Shown in pieces: positions 1-14,200 of a stretch of DNA of 64,000 nucleotides (positions within the stretch are counted from its first letter, which is position 1; every line of letters begins with the position of its first letter). Source of the stretch: Paulownia fortunei (lineage: Eukaryota > Streptophyta > Magnoliopsida > Lamiales > Paulowniaceae); assembly GCA_019321725.1 (NCBI GenBank), contig CM033113.1, positions 12,338,001-12,402,000 on the forward strand, written 5' to 3'. The position numbers and the translations under genes are program-made. The notes under the pieces were generated by a model that was not told the origin of the DNA, made no database searches, and was given only the letters and a program-made list of their open reading frames with translations.

Positions 1-534
1 ATTTTTCTTTCTAAAGGGGACAGACCAGGCCATGAGGGTGAATTACATCATGTGACTGACTTGGCCTTCTACTGTCTTAAAATCACCTAATTGTTAAATT
101 CATGGCACTAAAACTTTAAACTCATATTGAAATGGAAATATTTTTGCCAGTTCCCTACTTTATGGGACTGATGTGTAATTTTGCCAATTTACTTAAGTTT
201 TAGAAGTTGATCTTCAAAACATTTCTTTGAAGTTACCAGCACTAGTGTTGTTCACAGTACACAGACATGAGGTGTGGATATTTTTTACCTTGTGCAATTC
301 TTGATTTGAATTTTAATTGGATTCCGGGACAGACTTTTTATGGTGAGCTGCTGCTTTTATATACATAAATATATACAGTACATGTATATATATATATGTA
401 TGTATATGCATGTATATTTGTCTGTCATCAGTCATTAGGATTTCTCGACACTTATTTGTGGATTATGCTAATCTATTTGGTGGCTAGAATTTGATTTTAA
501 AAATGCAATCTTGACCCCCTTTTCTACCTTCCAG
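1..534 (+). other. Intron of the RPN1 gene, 5' part outside window
   Basis: This stretch precedes the first recognisable RPN1 exon and ends in a pyrimidine-rich tract and AG at 533-534. No RPN1-like coding frame is visible in it, so it is read as intron; the larger part of the gene lies to the left of the window. It contains an AT-alternating stretch with TATA/TGTA repeats at about 359-420. Confidence 0.75.
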
Positions 535-1119
535 GACTGCACTTGCTGGACTTGTGATTTTGCTGCATGCATGTCTTGATATGAAAGCTATCATATTGGG
601 GAAATATCATTATGTTCTATACTTCCTTACTCTGGCCATGCAGGTGTGCTGAATTATTTCATTTTTTAACATTTCCTTGTTGGGTGGCTTTGCAGTTCTT
701 TCTGGTTCTTTTTCACTCCAGTTCTCGTTCTCTTTGCCTTCTTAAAGCTGTCCTTGCTTACACAAGTGTCTTTCTCTACAGCCAAGGATGCTGATGACTG
801 TGGATGAAAACCTGAAACCTCTGTCAGTACCTGTTCGTGTGGGCCAAGCTGTTGATGTCGTTGGTCAAGCAGGTCGCCCCAAAACCATAACGGGTTTCCA
901 GACCCACTCAACTCCTGTTCTTCTGTCTGCTGGTGATAGAGCAGAGCTTGCAACCGAGAAGTAAGATGTATTCTGTTTGTAATGGTTCTTCTGTTCATTG
1001 TTCAATACACAAATTGCACACCTAATGTTCATTGGCTTTGCAGATATATTCCTCTGTCGCCCATTCTTGAGGGATTTGTCATCTTAAAAGAGAATCCAGA
1101 GTACAAAGAAGAGAATTGA
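535..1119 (+). CDS. RPN1: 26S proteasome regulatory subunit RPN1 (PSMD2), last three exons
   Basis: This is the C-terminal end of RPN1, the large non-ATPase scaffold of the 19S base that receives ubiquitin and UBL-shuttle proteins. Exons are 535-643, 782-960 and 1044-1119, with GT-AG introns and consistent phase. The encoded tail runs from [15 protein letters not shown] through [20 protein letters not shown] and [20 protein letters not shown] to [20 protein letters not shown], ending EEN and TGA. These segments match the strongly conserved C-terminus shared by plant, animal and yeast RPN1. The toroidal PC repeats and the N-terminal part are outside the window. No frameshift or stop is seen. 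Arabidopsis has two copies, RPN1A and RPN1B; which one this corresponds to cannot be decided from the tail. Confidence 0.95.
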
Positions 1120-4100
1120 TGCTGATTAGGTTGCTTATGAACCCAGCCTCACACAGATCTCAACTTGGTTCTGCATATATCTTTTGAGTTAATAGCTTAA
1201 CTCAACCAGAATCTCACCTGAACATCTCAGTAATGTTTCAGTGGCATGGATGACCATGAAAGCTGATGGACGTCATTTTCCTTTTCCTATTCCAGCTTTG
1301 TTCGAGTTTCATCCATTTTGGTGCTGGACGGGCAATGGTTATTACTATGTTTTGAATTGGTGTAAGGGGGGTGCATACGCATATACACTGTTAAGTTTAA
1401 GTACTTTGTCATCAACAGATTCTATGTTCTGTCGCATACACTGTTAAGTACTTTATGATCAACAGATTCTATGCTTCGTCTCACATATTTCTTTTGTCAA
1501 CCCCAGCCCCCTCTTGAAGTAGTGAGTGCGTTAAAGAGAGCACCATGCTTTTACGTACTTGAAATGCAAAACAATTGGAGTTTTATGGTTTGAGTGGTTG
1601 CGGAGGTTGGCTTTTGTAGTGGACCATGTGTGAATTTCGAATTGAAGCAGCTAATCTTTGACACAAACTTGTGTTGGTACTGCACTGGCGAGGCTAAATT
1701 AGAAAGAAATCCGGGCATGAAAGAAAAGCATTCATTAAAATAGTACAATAGGACATCAATGAATGGAATATTTCAATACAACCATCAATAACTACTGATT
1801 ACAATGAATAAAGATAAACATAACATGAATTTAACTTTCACATGTTTGTTGGGAATTAAATTCAAGGTTTATACACGCAGAGGCTCTTCACTGTGATTGT
1901 TTAGACAAACACACGAGAATGTATACATTTTATACACCATTTAATCTTTATTATACGAGAATAATTACAAAAGCAAGATGATGCACCTTCATTACAATGG
2001 GCATTTACCTACGTAATAGGCATTATGACGATGGAAAGACTCAAAACCTCAATAAACCATCTTGCACAGTGTGTTAAAATTACAATTTTAGACTTAGTGG
2101 TTAAGTTAGAGACCCAATGGATCATTTGACAAGAAAGAACAGTCTCTGTTTTTTTTATTTACTTATTTATTTATTTATTTAAATGAGAATATTGGTTAGT
2201 TTCCCAACTTCCCTTTTAATAATTTAAATCCATAACTAACTAGGTAATAAGTGCAAGATACCAACAGACTGTCTTGTCTCATCTAGTTTCTGTTATTGCT
2301 TAACGCTTTTAATATATTTGGTTGTATTGTGGAGGGTGGGGAAACGAAAAGGAAAAGATTTTTTCATTTTCTTCTAGTTTTTTTTAATTGAAAGTGAGAT
2401 TTTCAATATAATATGAGAAAATCTTAAAAAATGTCTAGCAAATCTTGACAAATTTGTTGCAGTAGGAGTTATCACATCCTTTATTTATTTATTTATTTAT
2501 TTTATTTTTGAAGAATATGTGAAAATAAAAAGTACACTTTGTTGAAGAGAACAATTCCTTGAAAGTGAATACATTTTTCTCACTTTTTTTTCCTTTTCCC
2601 CAACTTTTTATATAACCAAATGAATAATTAATGGAAGCATGAAAAATATTCTACTCCTTACTTTCATTAGCAAGAAACAGAGTCACTACCATTCATGCTC
2701 CCTCTCACAAGATCATGTTGTGGTACTAATGCATTTTGGCTATACCAAAAGTTTTTTTCTTTCCGAGGTGTCTGACTACGAACATGAGGGGAATTCATTG
2801 TATAAAAGTTATGAGTCCGTTGGTCTCATTTCCAAACTAATTTTTATATTTTTATTATTTTCATAATTAAGAATATTTTTATTATATTTTTGTATAAAAA
2901 TAAAAATATGTTTAAATTTGGTATGATTCTATATAGATTATATAGGTTTAAAAGTAAAATTATATTTTTTTATGGCATTTTTTGTATGACAATACGTAAA
3001 ATATTCATAGGTTTGAAAATATGTGAATTATTAGTAATTTTGAAAATAAAAATAAATTATATTCCTAATAAAAATGAGTAAAACAAATGCATTTTCAAAA
3101 TTCGAATAGTGAAAAATAGAAAGATACTTTTGTGAAAATGAAACAAATTGGCTCAGAATTTCCCAAGTTAGTTAAATACAGGATGGAAAAAGTTTGGCAT
3201 TTAATATGTATGAGTATATTATGATTTTTATTAAAAGTTATAATGAAAAAATCGGCAAAAAATACAAAATAATTAATATATGGATTCGTAAACGAACGGG
3301 TAAAATATGAATGTAAAATAATTATTCGAGAGCAAAAATACGGCTTATACTAATATTATTTTTATTTAAATTGTGTTTGTACTTATTTTTAAATTATGCA
3401 AAAAATATTTTATAAGTATTTTTATATTATTATTTTATAATTATGATTAATTTAAAAATAACTATTCAATAATAAATAATACATTCATAAACTATTAGAA
3501 ACTTAATTTTTTATTTATATGATATTCCATTAATATTTATAAATAACTTTTGAATAATTTATATTGTATTTAAATATTATAAATATTTATTAAAATAGAA
3601 TAATATCTGTCAAATATTATACGAATAAGTATAATACATATACTAAACGTTTACTTCAAAAATATGAAATATTATTCCAAGGTTAAGAATGTGTATGGAA
3701 AATATAAATATTTTTTAATTATTTATATGTACTTGTAAGATACAAATATAATACAAGTTTTAACTAATAGAAATAATTTTTATGATTCCAGTGGATACTA
3801 CCGAGAATGTGCAATACCAATATCTAATTTGTATATATATTTCTCCTTTATTTGTTTAAAAAATAGCATAATTGGGTTAAAGTTAGTATAATTGGGTTAA
3901 AGTTAGTTGTTATGTAATATTTCAACAATATATACATGCAAATGTCCGAAACAATTATATCAACTAGAAGATGCGTTTACTTTTCAAGCATGAAAGTCAC
4001 GGGGAATTGTTAATTATTTTATATTTTTACAGTTTTAAAGATGTAGAGAAACAATTAATATGTGGACTTTGCACCCTAAATACCAATTTCAACACAAAGT

Positions 4101-4930
4101 TATTATGCACTCCTCTTAAAAACTATTTATAAAAAGGTGTTTCCTAAAAACTTCCTTATCTATACCTTTCGCTACCTATATAAAATATTTTATTACATTC
4201 TATAACTTTCTATAATTCTCTAAAATTTCTAGAAATATGCAGCGTAATTTATTAGGATACATATAAAAATATTATCAAAATAAATTGTATTTTGTCTCGA
4301 ACTATTCTTTTTCTTTCTTATTTTTTCGATAATTTATATATTACTCATTTTTATATTTTTGGGTTGATTTTTTGTCATAATTGTTAAGAAAAATTGTATA
4401 TTAATATGTATAAAATACCCAATATTTATGTGCATTTGTAACTAAGTAGGTAGTTTCAAATAATGTTAAATTAAACTGTATTTTTATTTTTAAATTATTA
4501 TTTAACATTCGTGTTTTATCAATATTTAAAATAGAAAAACCCTAAATATTTCTTCTTTTTCTTTTCTTGGTTGATGAATGAGGAAATAAATAATATAATA
4601 TAATTTGGTAAAATTAGATATTCGACCAGATTCGTTGGATTAATGATTCTGCCGGTTTATAGCTGTTCGAGAGAGTTAATTTACAAATCGATTTCGTAAT
4701 CGAATTGATCTTATGGCTGCTTCGCGCCTAAATCTATCTAACTATCCGAACGTGAAAACATTGATTTTAGATTTTTATATTATTTTTTATATTTTTGAAC
4801 CAATTTTCCATGTAACTTTTGGTAAAAATATAATCACATATAAACATATATTATATATAATAACCAATATTTTCTTGTGTATTTAACTAACTACTGCAGT
4901 TTCTCTCTTTCCAGTGGCCGGGGTTTTAGC
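1120..4930. other. RPN1 3' UTR followed by AT-rich intergenic DNA
   Basis: The first several hundred bases after the RPN1 stop are probably 3' UTR; ATTAAA/AATAAA-like motifs occur from about 1734 to 1810. The rest is very AT-rich, with TTTA microsatellites near 2155-2180 and 2481-2503 and no coding frame I can support. Short open frames here have no recognisable composition or homology. Confidence 0.6.
3865..3904. repeat. 20-bp tandem duplication (two copies)
   Basis: Two adjacent 20-bp units containing ATAATTGGGTTAAAGTT differ at one position. This is a simple local duplication in intergenic AT-rich DNA. Confidence 0.85.
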
Positions 4931-4937
4931 TTCTCTC

Positions 4938-4945
4938 TAGGGTTT
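4938..4945 (-). promoter_or_regulatory. telo-box (AAACCCTA) upstream of DCAF13
   Basis: TAGGGTTT on the plus strand is the inverted plant telo-box AAACCCTA. It lies 50 bp before the DCAF13 ATG, probably in the 5' UTR or proximal promoter. A related GGGGTTTTAG stands at 4920-4929. Telo-boxes are known to be enriched near plant ribosomal-protein and ribosome-biogenesis genes, which fits a SOF1 homologue. Confidence 0.6.
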
Positions 4946-4994
4946 TAAGTTCTCACTTCTCCACACCTAAATTTCACACGAACAAATATACGCA

Positions 4995-7900
4995 ATGAAG
5001 GTGAAGGTGATTTCTCGCTCTACGGATGAATTTACCCGAGAACGAAGCCAGGACCTTCAGGTATTCTCCTTATAGGCGTTTGCTTTAAACCCCACCATAC
5101 TCTCTATTTTTTGGGATGAAAATTGAGATTTATGGATTTTTTGCAGAGGGTTTTTCGTAATTTCGACCCTAACCTTCGATCCCAAGAGAAAGCTGTCGAG
5201 TATGTTCGCGCTCTTAATGCAGCTAAATTAGACAAGGTACCACTCTCTCCATAAATTTGATGTTATAATTTTAGTTTATGTATCATATTTTTTAGTTTTT
5301 CAGCCAAGTGTTTGGGGATTAAATTATTAAATTAATGAAACTGTTACCTTTATTTGGTATTCAAAGATCTTTGCGCGGCCGTTTATTGGGGCAATGGATG
5401 GGCACATTGATGCAGTCTCCTGTATGGCGAAGAACCCAAATCATTTGAAGGGAATATTTTCCGGTTCTATGGATGGAGGTATACGCCTTTTTCATTCTTT
5501 CTTTGGGTTAGCTTTCCATTTTTTTGAGCTCTTTTAGTTTGGTATTAGCAGACTGTGGTGATTTTTAGGAAGTTCTTAGTTATTGATGTGGATTTAAAGG
5601 GAATTACTTGATTAGTTTTATGATGATAGCTTGTTGTATTTCGTACCATGTTAGCTTTAGTTTAGTGGATTTATGATTTTTTTTCATATAAAGCGAGGGT
5701 TTTGAGATGAGTTTCTGGCATTTTATTGAAGCATCTGAAGACTAAAACTCGTGCTACTTCGTTTCATTTACAGATATTCGTCTTTGGGATTTGGCCACCA
5801 GGTAATATTAATAAACTGCCTGTGATTTGTTATGCATGTGGTGATGTCTAATCTTAGGAAAATGTATACAACTCTCTTGCAGTTTTCATATAGATAAGTA
5901 TTTTATATATATGTATATGCATTTGAGCATGTAGATATTTGAGCATGTAGATATACCTTTTTCAAATGAAAGGATGTGGTCAAGTCCACATTTTCTAGGA
6001 TATTCGAGGAGAGAATTTAAACTTTTAGTTGCAGATGCATTCATTAGCTGTCTATGCAATGAAAATTTTATATTTGTTATGGCATTAGGCGGATGGTATG
6101 CCAGTTTCCTGGTCACCAGGGTGCAGTACGGGGTTTGACAGTATCAACTGATGGTCGTGTTCTTGTGTCATGTGGGACTGATTCCACGTGAGGCCTAATC
6201 TCTATATGTAACTTTAGACTTGATTCAATACGTAATATCTACGTAGATTAATTGACATTATTCTGATGATCTTAACTCGACCTTGGCGTTTCAGTGTTAG
6301 GCTCTGGAATGTTCCCATTCCTTCTCTTATGGAGTCTGGTGACTCATCAGATAACGAAACCAAGGTTAGTAGTTCTTTATTCATGTGCTTGATTGTTCCA
6401 GTCTGCCTGCACGGGTGATCTTCAATTTGTCTGAACAACTACATTTTGTGTTTGGGATTTCTGGCAGCTACTAGCAGTCTATGTTTGGAAAAATGCCTTC
6501 TGGTAAATTTCTTTGCTTTTACCTGCAACATATATATTATATTGAATCATACCATTATCAGTAATATAATTTCATTCTGCTCTGTAAATTCTTGGTTTAA
6601 ATCACTCTATGTTTTCCCTTTTTTTTTTTTTTTTTCTCTTTCAGGGCCGTTGATCACCAATGGGATGGTGATCTTTTTGCTACAGCTGGAGCTCAAGTAG
6701 ATATTTGGAACCACAACAGGTTTCATCTGAACATCTTTCAAATTCTTTTATTGCAATTTGGAAATGCAGAACTTTCCAACATATTATGTTTCTCCCTTCA
6801 ATCAGGTCTCAGCCTGTTAACAGTTTTGAATGGGGTAAAGATACAGCTATATCTTTACGGTTTAATCCAGGAGAACCAAATATATTGGCAACATCAGCCA
6901 GGTTTGCCGTTTATATGAAACCTGAGTTAATAATTCCTGTTGATATAAAAAAACAATGTATGCTGCAGCTATTTAATTTAGATTCACGATCTTCATATCT
7001 ACAATGTATTCTTTAATTACACGATGTACAGTGTACAAGTACAGTTGAAATTATTGTATCGCTTGTTATTGAGCATGTTTATACAGGCTGAATTTTCACA
7101 AGCATTGTCATTTGAGTTTACTTGCTATATTTCATCTTTGTCCGCTTTTGCAATTGCAGTGATAGAAGCATTACAATATATGATTTACGATTGTCATCTC
7201 CTGCAAGAAAGATTATTATGAGGGTGAGTTGAGCAATTTTTATTTGGTCATGTGAAGAAACCTTTTATTTTATGAGTGGCATATTCTAGCCTAAACTTTC
7301 TAAATCATATATTTACTAAGAACTGTAATATTATTTCCATGCCAAACTTTGGTGTATTAAGAGTCTGGGCAGTGGTAACAATGTGTCTGCCTTCATAATA
7401 TTGTGGAATTAGACTCTGAAGAAATTGATGCTATTAATTAGAAGTTCAGGGGATATGATGGCATAAACTCAAATCTTATTTGTAGCTCACTATTAGGGTT
7501 TTGGAAGATGGGTTTGAATTGTTTGATCATTGTTGTGAGGAGTCTTGATTATTTTTATGTAGTATAAAATTGTTAATTGTTGTAGATATCTCATCTTTAC
7601 CTTGGTCAAGAGAATCTGAAATGTAGTAAAAACCAATGTTGGTCCGGCTCAGGAATGACTGTTACATTTGTTAATGTGTTCTTTACTAAAATATCATACA
7701 TGGAGATCTGGTTAGTAAGTACCTTGAGATTGGATATTTGTCAAGGGAGCAAATGTTTGTAGGATGCTCTTAAGATATTGTGCATAAATTTGATAATGGG
7801 AAGAAAGTATGTCCTCTGTCCATAATTGAATGCTCTAATTCAATTTGGCATGGAATCTTAGGTCATAGTTGAAGAAGTGAGTATTCTTGTGTGACTTCTT

Positions 7901-10900
7901 GTTTGCACCCTCATAACTATTCAAGAGTCACTAAGTTGCATAAAAGAGCATCTTCTGTGGCCATCCCTGAAAGAAATAGGAGAATCCCATTGGGGAAAAT
8001 ACATTTCTAGAAAAAGATGCATATCGTAATTGAAAAATTAACATAAAATATCTACTGACTTTATATATTAATTATTGTCATGGAGTTATACCTCAATAAT
8101 TGATCTTGTATTGTGCCCACAGTAGAAGAATTTAACTTGTGTTTTTCTGAAACTGCAAATGGGTTTTAAGTGTTGTACAAACATGGTATATGTTTGTTTA
8201 TCCTTGTTACTCTCAGGCTGTTTGGCCATATTTATATTTGTGTTTTAACTCAGTTTAATCTTTTAATACTTGTCCTAACTTGCTTTCTTCTTTCACAGAC
8301 AAAAACTAATTCTATAGCATGGAATCCAATGGAGCCAATGAACTTTACAGCTGTAAGCCAACAGTGAAATTAATATCTTTCTTTTTCTTTTTTGTTTTGG
8401 ATGCTTAATCAAATATTAGAAAAGGCTTTGTTAAAGAATTGAAATCCTTACAGCCGGAAATTCCAAAGAAAAATAAAAAAGGTCTATACTTTTTATCTGT
8501 GGTTGGAATATCAATTCATTTTCTATCTGCACTTGGATCTGTACTGTTTACAGTGGTAGACACTTGTATAGGAATTTTCTCATGTTGATGGTGAGATGCT
8601 GGTCTCTTAAGTTGTCATCTTGTTTCCCATGCTTTGTCGTCTGATGTAATCTTGAGGCAGTGGTAGAACTCCTGAAAACACTAAATACATAAGAGTTGCT
8701 TGTAATATTCCAAGTTTCTGTGACAGATTGCTGATTCCTTAGCTTTTGATAAGCATGTAAAACTTTTTCTGCATGTCAGTTCATCATTTCAATCTCAAAC
8801 TTTAATAAATAGCATGCCTAAAAGCTAGGAGCTGGGCTTCTCAGGTTAAATCATATCCTTAAATACCTTGATGGTGACTTAATATATCATATTAATGTAG
8901 GCAAATGAAGATTGCAATTGTTATAGTTATGATGCCCGAAAATTGGATGAGGCTAGATGTGTGCACAAAGACCACGTTTCTGCAGTGTAAGTCTAGCATA
9001 TCTGGTTTTTTATGTTTGTGATCTAGATAAGTTTTAAAGTTCACATGCATTATCAGTATAAGTAATTTGGTTTGCTAAGGTTTCATGTACCGTTTGCAGT
9101 ATGGATATTGATTACTCACCAACTGGTCGTGAATTTGTAACAGGATCTTACGATAGAACTGTGAGTTTTCTACCCCTTTTCTCATCCTTGTTATTTATTG
9201 AAAGATTATGTTTCTCTTTGTAAGACATGTTGTGATGTGACTACATATTGCGTTTTTCAGGTTAGAATATTCCAATATAATGGTGGTCACAGCCGAGAAA
9301 TCTATCATACCAAGAGAATGCAAAGGTCTAAATTGCATATTTAGAACTGATTAATATTTAGGTCGCTCTCAATATGTTGATGTGGTTTTAATTAGCAATA
9401 ATGTTTGTGATCATATAATGCTTAAACTCAATTGAATTAGCGGTTGGTATATTAGTGATTTGATGTTATAGTTCTGTTAATTACATCACACATTCTATTT
9501 CAAAATTAAATTAAATATGTCCTTACATAATTTTGTTATCTATGTAGGGTCTTCTGTGTCAAGTTCAGCTGTGATGCAAGTTATGTTATCTCTGGGAGTG
9601 ATGATACCAACCTTCGACTTTGGAAGGCTAAAGCATCTGAGCAACTGGGAGTTGTATGAATCTCTTCTTCTTCTGCAATTATTATCCTTTACTATTTAAT
9701 ATCTTGCAAATTCCTGTCAAGAAGGTTGGTGGTCAAATTACTTTTGAAGGAGAGGTGTTGGAAATGGAACATAATAATTTTGACTGGCTTATTGCTCATT
9801 GAGCTTTGATTGAAAGCAAATGTTTGCATTATTATCATTGCTATTGAATTCCTTACGTATAAGGGAAAAGGAACGGTGATACAATTTCTCTCCTTTTTTT
9901 CTTTTATTTTTGTTTTTTTATGATGAGCCGTGTTGATTTGTTTTTGGATCTATCCAAAAAAGCAAGTTGGTTTATGAGACAATTGAAGAGAAAAAGAAGA
10001 AAAAAAAGATAACGAACTGATGAATGCTTTCGTCTATGTCAAATGCTTCAGTTTGTGCTTGAGTATACAATCTCATGTCTATGAAATGTATAGTCACTCT
10101 TAAACAGGTAAAGACCCTATAATTTCACTTTTTCTGCAAAACAAGGAAAGGTAATTTTTTCTCTTCGCTTTCTTTATGTGGAAGAGAAAGGCATAGGGGA
10201 GTTTAGTTGGAGGTGGACATGATGATTAGGTTTTGTTGCATATACCTGGTAATAAATGCTATTTGAATGTTGAAGATCAAGTAAACCAAATTAGTTCTTT
10301 GTTTTTGTAGTCAATAAATTTGCGTCCTTCTGACTCTGTGATAACTGAATCAATGCTACCTTTGCAGCTTTTGCCGAGAGAGCGTAAAAAGCATGAATAT
10401 CTGGAGGCCGTCAAGAATCGTTACAAGCATCTTCCTGAGGTTAAGCGCATAGTCAGGTACATCAGATTTATGGAATTATATGTAAAGCTCTGTTTGAAAT
10501 ACTGGATCGTTGGCCCTAATAGAATTCAATTATATTCAAGTGGTGAAATTCTTCCTCTTAAGGGCGAACTATGATATGTTTGCCTATCCCAGATATGCCA
10601 CTGTGCTGCTTTTTCTGGTCCTCAACAGAGAGTGTGTATAAAAAACTGCAAAAGTGGATAGAAAAGAAGAATTATGATACTTTTTGCTGCATTGCGGATG
10701 CCCTGGTCTTAAATTTTCTGGTACTTTGAGAAATCAGTGGAGTTAACTACTATTTATATTATCAATGGAATGCAGAGTTCTGACTTTTATGCTTTAGAAG
10801 ATTTGGGAGTTCAAAATGGGATATTCCCCATTTGTCCATATGAACTTACTTCAATCACTTGCATCAAAAGGGGAGGGGGTGGTGGGAAAGTTGAGAAAGA

Positions 10901-11273
10901 AAGGGGAGAGTTGCTCTGCTCCTATGTTGGGGTGTTCTTAATTATCCTTGCGTCCCTGATACACTAATTGGGTGCCTAGCAATTTGTCATATATCTCTGT
11001 CTCTTTGGATTATTGATCTCATGTGCGCATACCTGTTAACTGTCTTCTTCTGTATATGTGATAAAAGATCTTATATGACCATCTTTTCCTTCTTAATTAT
11101 GACTTTACAGGCACAGACACTTGCCAAAAGCAATATATAAAGCAGCTTCTCTGAGGCGTATTATGACCGAAGCTGAAAGAAAGAAAGATGAGAGGAAGAG
11201 AGCTCACAGTGCCCCAGGAAGTATGCCAAGGCTCCAATTACGTAAAAGAAGAATCATCAAAGAAGTTGAATGA
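4995..11273 (+). CDS. DCAF13: DCAF13 / SOF1-like WD40 protein (17 exons, 452 aa)
   Basis: Nucleolar WD40 protein of the small-subunit processome (SOF1 family), needed for 18S rRNA maturation; also classed as a DDB1-CUL4 associated factor. Exons: 4995-5060, 5147-5236, 5367-5478, 5774-5801, 6089-6187, 6295-6364, 6468-6502, 6645-6719, 6806-6901, 7160-7223, 8299-8352, 8901-8986, 9100-9160, 9261-9325, 9548-9653, 10368-10456 and 11111-11273. All junctions keep frame and total 452 codons plus stop, the usual family length. The start MKVKVISRSTDEFTRE is family-typical. WD repeats include IRLWDLATR, VRLWNVP, DIWNHNR, ITIYDLR (a DWD-type YDLR box), TVRIFQYN and NLRLWKAKA. The basic Sof1 domain fills about residues 368-452 (LLPRERKKHEYLEAVKNRYK to the end). 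The gene looks intact. It lies in the same orientation as RPN1. Confidence 0.96.
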
Positions 11274-14200
11274 TTTTGTTTTTTGGCTGGATGTATTGCT
11301 TGTGCATACTTTGTTTTGCTATTGTTATTTATATCTACGAATTATTTATAGTGACATAACATTTTAGATAGTGCTTAAACATGGTGATGGCCCAGGCTTC
11401 CTCCAACAATTCAAGAATGAGTTGATCTACCCGCTTGGTACTACGACATTTTATCGAGTGAAATAAGGACCTGTTCTTCATATATGGCCAATTTAGTAAA
11501 TGAACCAAGTAAAACATAGTTAAGAAGCTAATAATTAATATGGGTTGGAGTCAAGCATTGAATAATGTTGTACATGACATGGGCCTCGATTGCATCTGTG
11601 GGTAAGGGAAAGATTTTAGCAATTTTTGTTGAATGGTTTGAGACACAATTTTAGATTGATGTCCAGCGAGGTTGCTGCAATTAACTATTCCTTCTTGAAA
11701 GATTTTCTTTTTAGGAAAATGATAATTACATCCTTACATAAAAAAAAAATCAATCAATATTTTCATTTTTTTAAAAATATATTAATCAATATATTCATTA
11801 ATAACCAATAAATTAAAATAAAGTTTTGATATATTTATAGATAACCAATATATTACAAAGATTATATAACATAATAAGTTCACATATAAGTAAAATATAT
11901 ACTCTTCACACGTTGGGTGAGACTTCAACCCAGGACTCATTCATACTTGTAGGGCATCAATCTTTCTTGAAAATCTTGAAGATTTTAAGTATCTCACTTT
12001 TACCTAAAATCCATAAGTGCAATTTAGCAAAATCAAATCTATGACTAGCTAATCCTTAACTAAAATGTTTAAAAAAAAAAATCGCATGCTCAAATGACAA
12101 TTTTGCCCTTGCATATGTGGAGCCGTAAAAATCAAATTGATGTAGGGTCTTTTTTTTCTTTTCTAGCACCCACTAAAGGAAGATCAAAGTTTAGGGGCAT
12201 CGCTAGGTTCACATTGGTTGAACGAATCGTTAAGGGTTCCAAGCATGAGAAAGGTACGACCACAATGCCATTGAAAATGCACACTGCTTTTTTTTATTTT
12301 TTTTTAATTGTGCTATATATTGTGTTGTCAGTTATAAACTTCCTAAAAGATCTCATAAAAGGTTAGATATCTTGTAAGATACTTTAGAGTATTTTATTAA
12401 ATTTTAGAACATGAGTTTATAAGTTCAAAAATAAAGATGTTTTGAGCTTGTAAGTCTTTAAAAAAGGAAAGAAAGGTAAAAAATTGCAACTTATTTTTAA
12501 AATTTTAACAAATCATTTAATTTGACATAATAAATTATAAAGTTATAATGATTATTATCTTACAACCTAATGATCTTATTTTGTTCAATCACTTTGAGAG
12601 TTTATTTCTAAAATAAGATCTTAGATCTTATAATCCCAAAAATATCATTATGATCTTATAAAATGCTTGAAATAAGTTAAATCAAACAGCCTCTTACTTA
12701 ATTCTGCGAAACTTCTCGGACATATGGTTATGTTGACTTTGATTTGGTTAATCGCAAAACTGAATGGATTCAGATTATATTTGTTTAAACTACTATTGGA
12801 CGTAAAATATATGTAGAATATTACCACTTCAAATATATAAAAGGTTCAAGGAAAAATTAGAATTGTAGAATTTTTAGGATTTGGATTTCATGAATTTTGG
12901 AAATTTAGTGAACATAGTTGCGCACTCAATGGGTAACAAAATGAATTCAACGAGTAATAAAATGATGAATAGAATCTCATTCTAAAAAGTAATTATCGAA
13001 ATTATACTAAATTTTATTTTAGCAAACAAATAGTGAAAGTATTGATAGTTGAACTAAAAGAAAATTGAAAGTGACAACTGAAAAAGCAAGCAGAGATTAA
13101 TTCAACAAAATAAAGACCCTGAATATCCAATTTTACTATAACTAATTCGAAATTAAATATTCTATCTCATTAATTTAAATTTATTTTTATAATTAAATTT
13201 TTTCAAAAGATCTAATGAAAATATCCTTAAATTCCTATACTGAATTAAAACAATTAAAATTTTATTAGATTTTATACTTGTACAGTGACCCACAAATTAT
13301 AAAAATATATTTTTATTATCAATATAATTTATAACATTCAACACAATAAACTTATATATATAAATTACTTCCACGGGTTCCTTGGGACCCACTTCTGGAC
13401 CATGCGTGCACAGTGGTAGTCTCAACATATGTTAGATTGAAGAGAAAGAACCTATAGGTATAATCGGTTGATCAAGTATACCACTATATCAAGACCAATA
13501 AACCACATCGTATCTTCTTCCTTGTCTAGACCTTTCCACATCATTATAATTAATTAATCATCTAAGTATTAATTAGAAACATTAAGCATAATATGGAAAA
13601 CTCAATTAGGAAAAATTAATTCATCAAATAATATTGATAGAAAAATTCAAAACATCCTACATCTTAAACCAATAAAAGAAAATTAATTCATACTAAAAAT
13701 AAATAACATCCTAACAATGATCTTAAACATAAAGAAAGAAAGAAGAAAACTAAAAACAAAATTTTGTCGCTGAATCCAATGCTAAAAGTCCATTTTTGGG
13801 TCGACGGTTTTCTACTCCAAACCAGCCTTCAATCCTGCTCTTGGACAAGTTTTCTTCTCATCTCCCTGCAAATCTCTACTCTTGGACAAGTTTCAATTTA
13901 TTGAAAAATGGAATTTTTGTATCCACCTTTTTCTAAGTTTTTTTTTTTTTTTTAGCATCCACCTCCCTAAGATTTTCATTTTTGCAAATACCTACCTTCT
14001 AGAATCATTTAGTCTAAAATTACGATAAAACTTTATTAAAAGATAAAAATGCCCTCTTCACAGTACTTATGAAAAAAATGCATAAACTTTAAAAGTAGTT
14101 GTAGTTAAGAATGCATAATTCGTTAATAAAAAGTAAAAAATCAGAATTGAAGTTTAAGTTATATTTTTAAAATAAAAATATACATTAATGTTTATGTTTA

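Noticed and set aside
612..998. Open frames on both strands over the RPN1 exons
   Set aside because: They run through the intron and antisense to a clear RPN1 exon (782-960). They are shadows of the real gene.
1241..1447. 68-codon frame after RPN1
   Set aside because: It lies in the probable 3' UTR and contains a duplicated TGTTAAGTACTTT-type segment. No family resemblance.
12094..12366. 90-codon frame in the DCAF13-copia spacer
   Set aside because: Composition is Phe/Leu/Ile-rich from T-rich DNA, with no recognisable domain or neighbouring exon.
12300..12690. Possible hAT MITE in the DCAF13-copia spacer
   Set aside because: Only one plausible end (CAAACAGCCTC) was found. No matching inverted end or 8-bp duplication could be identified.
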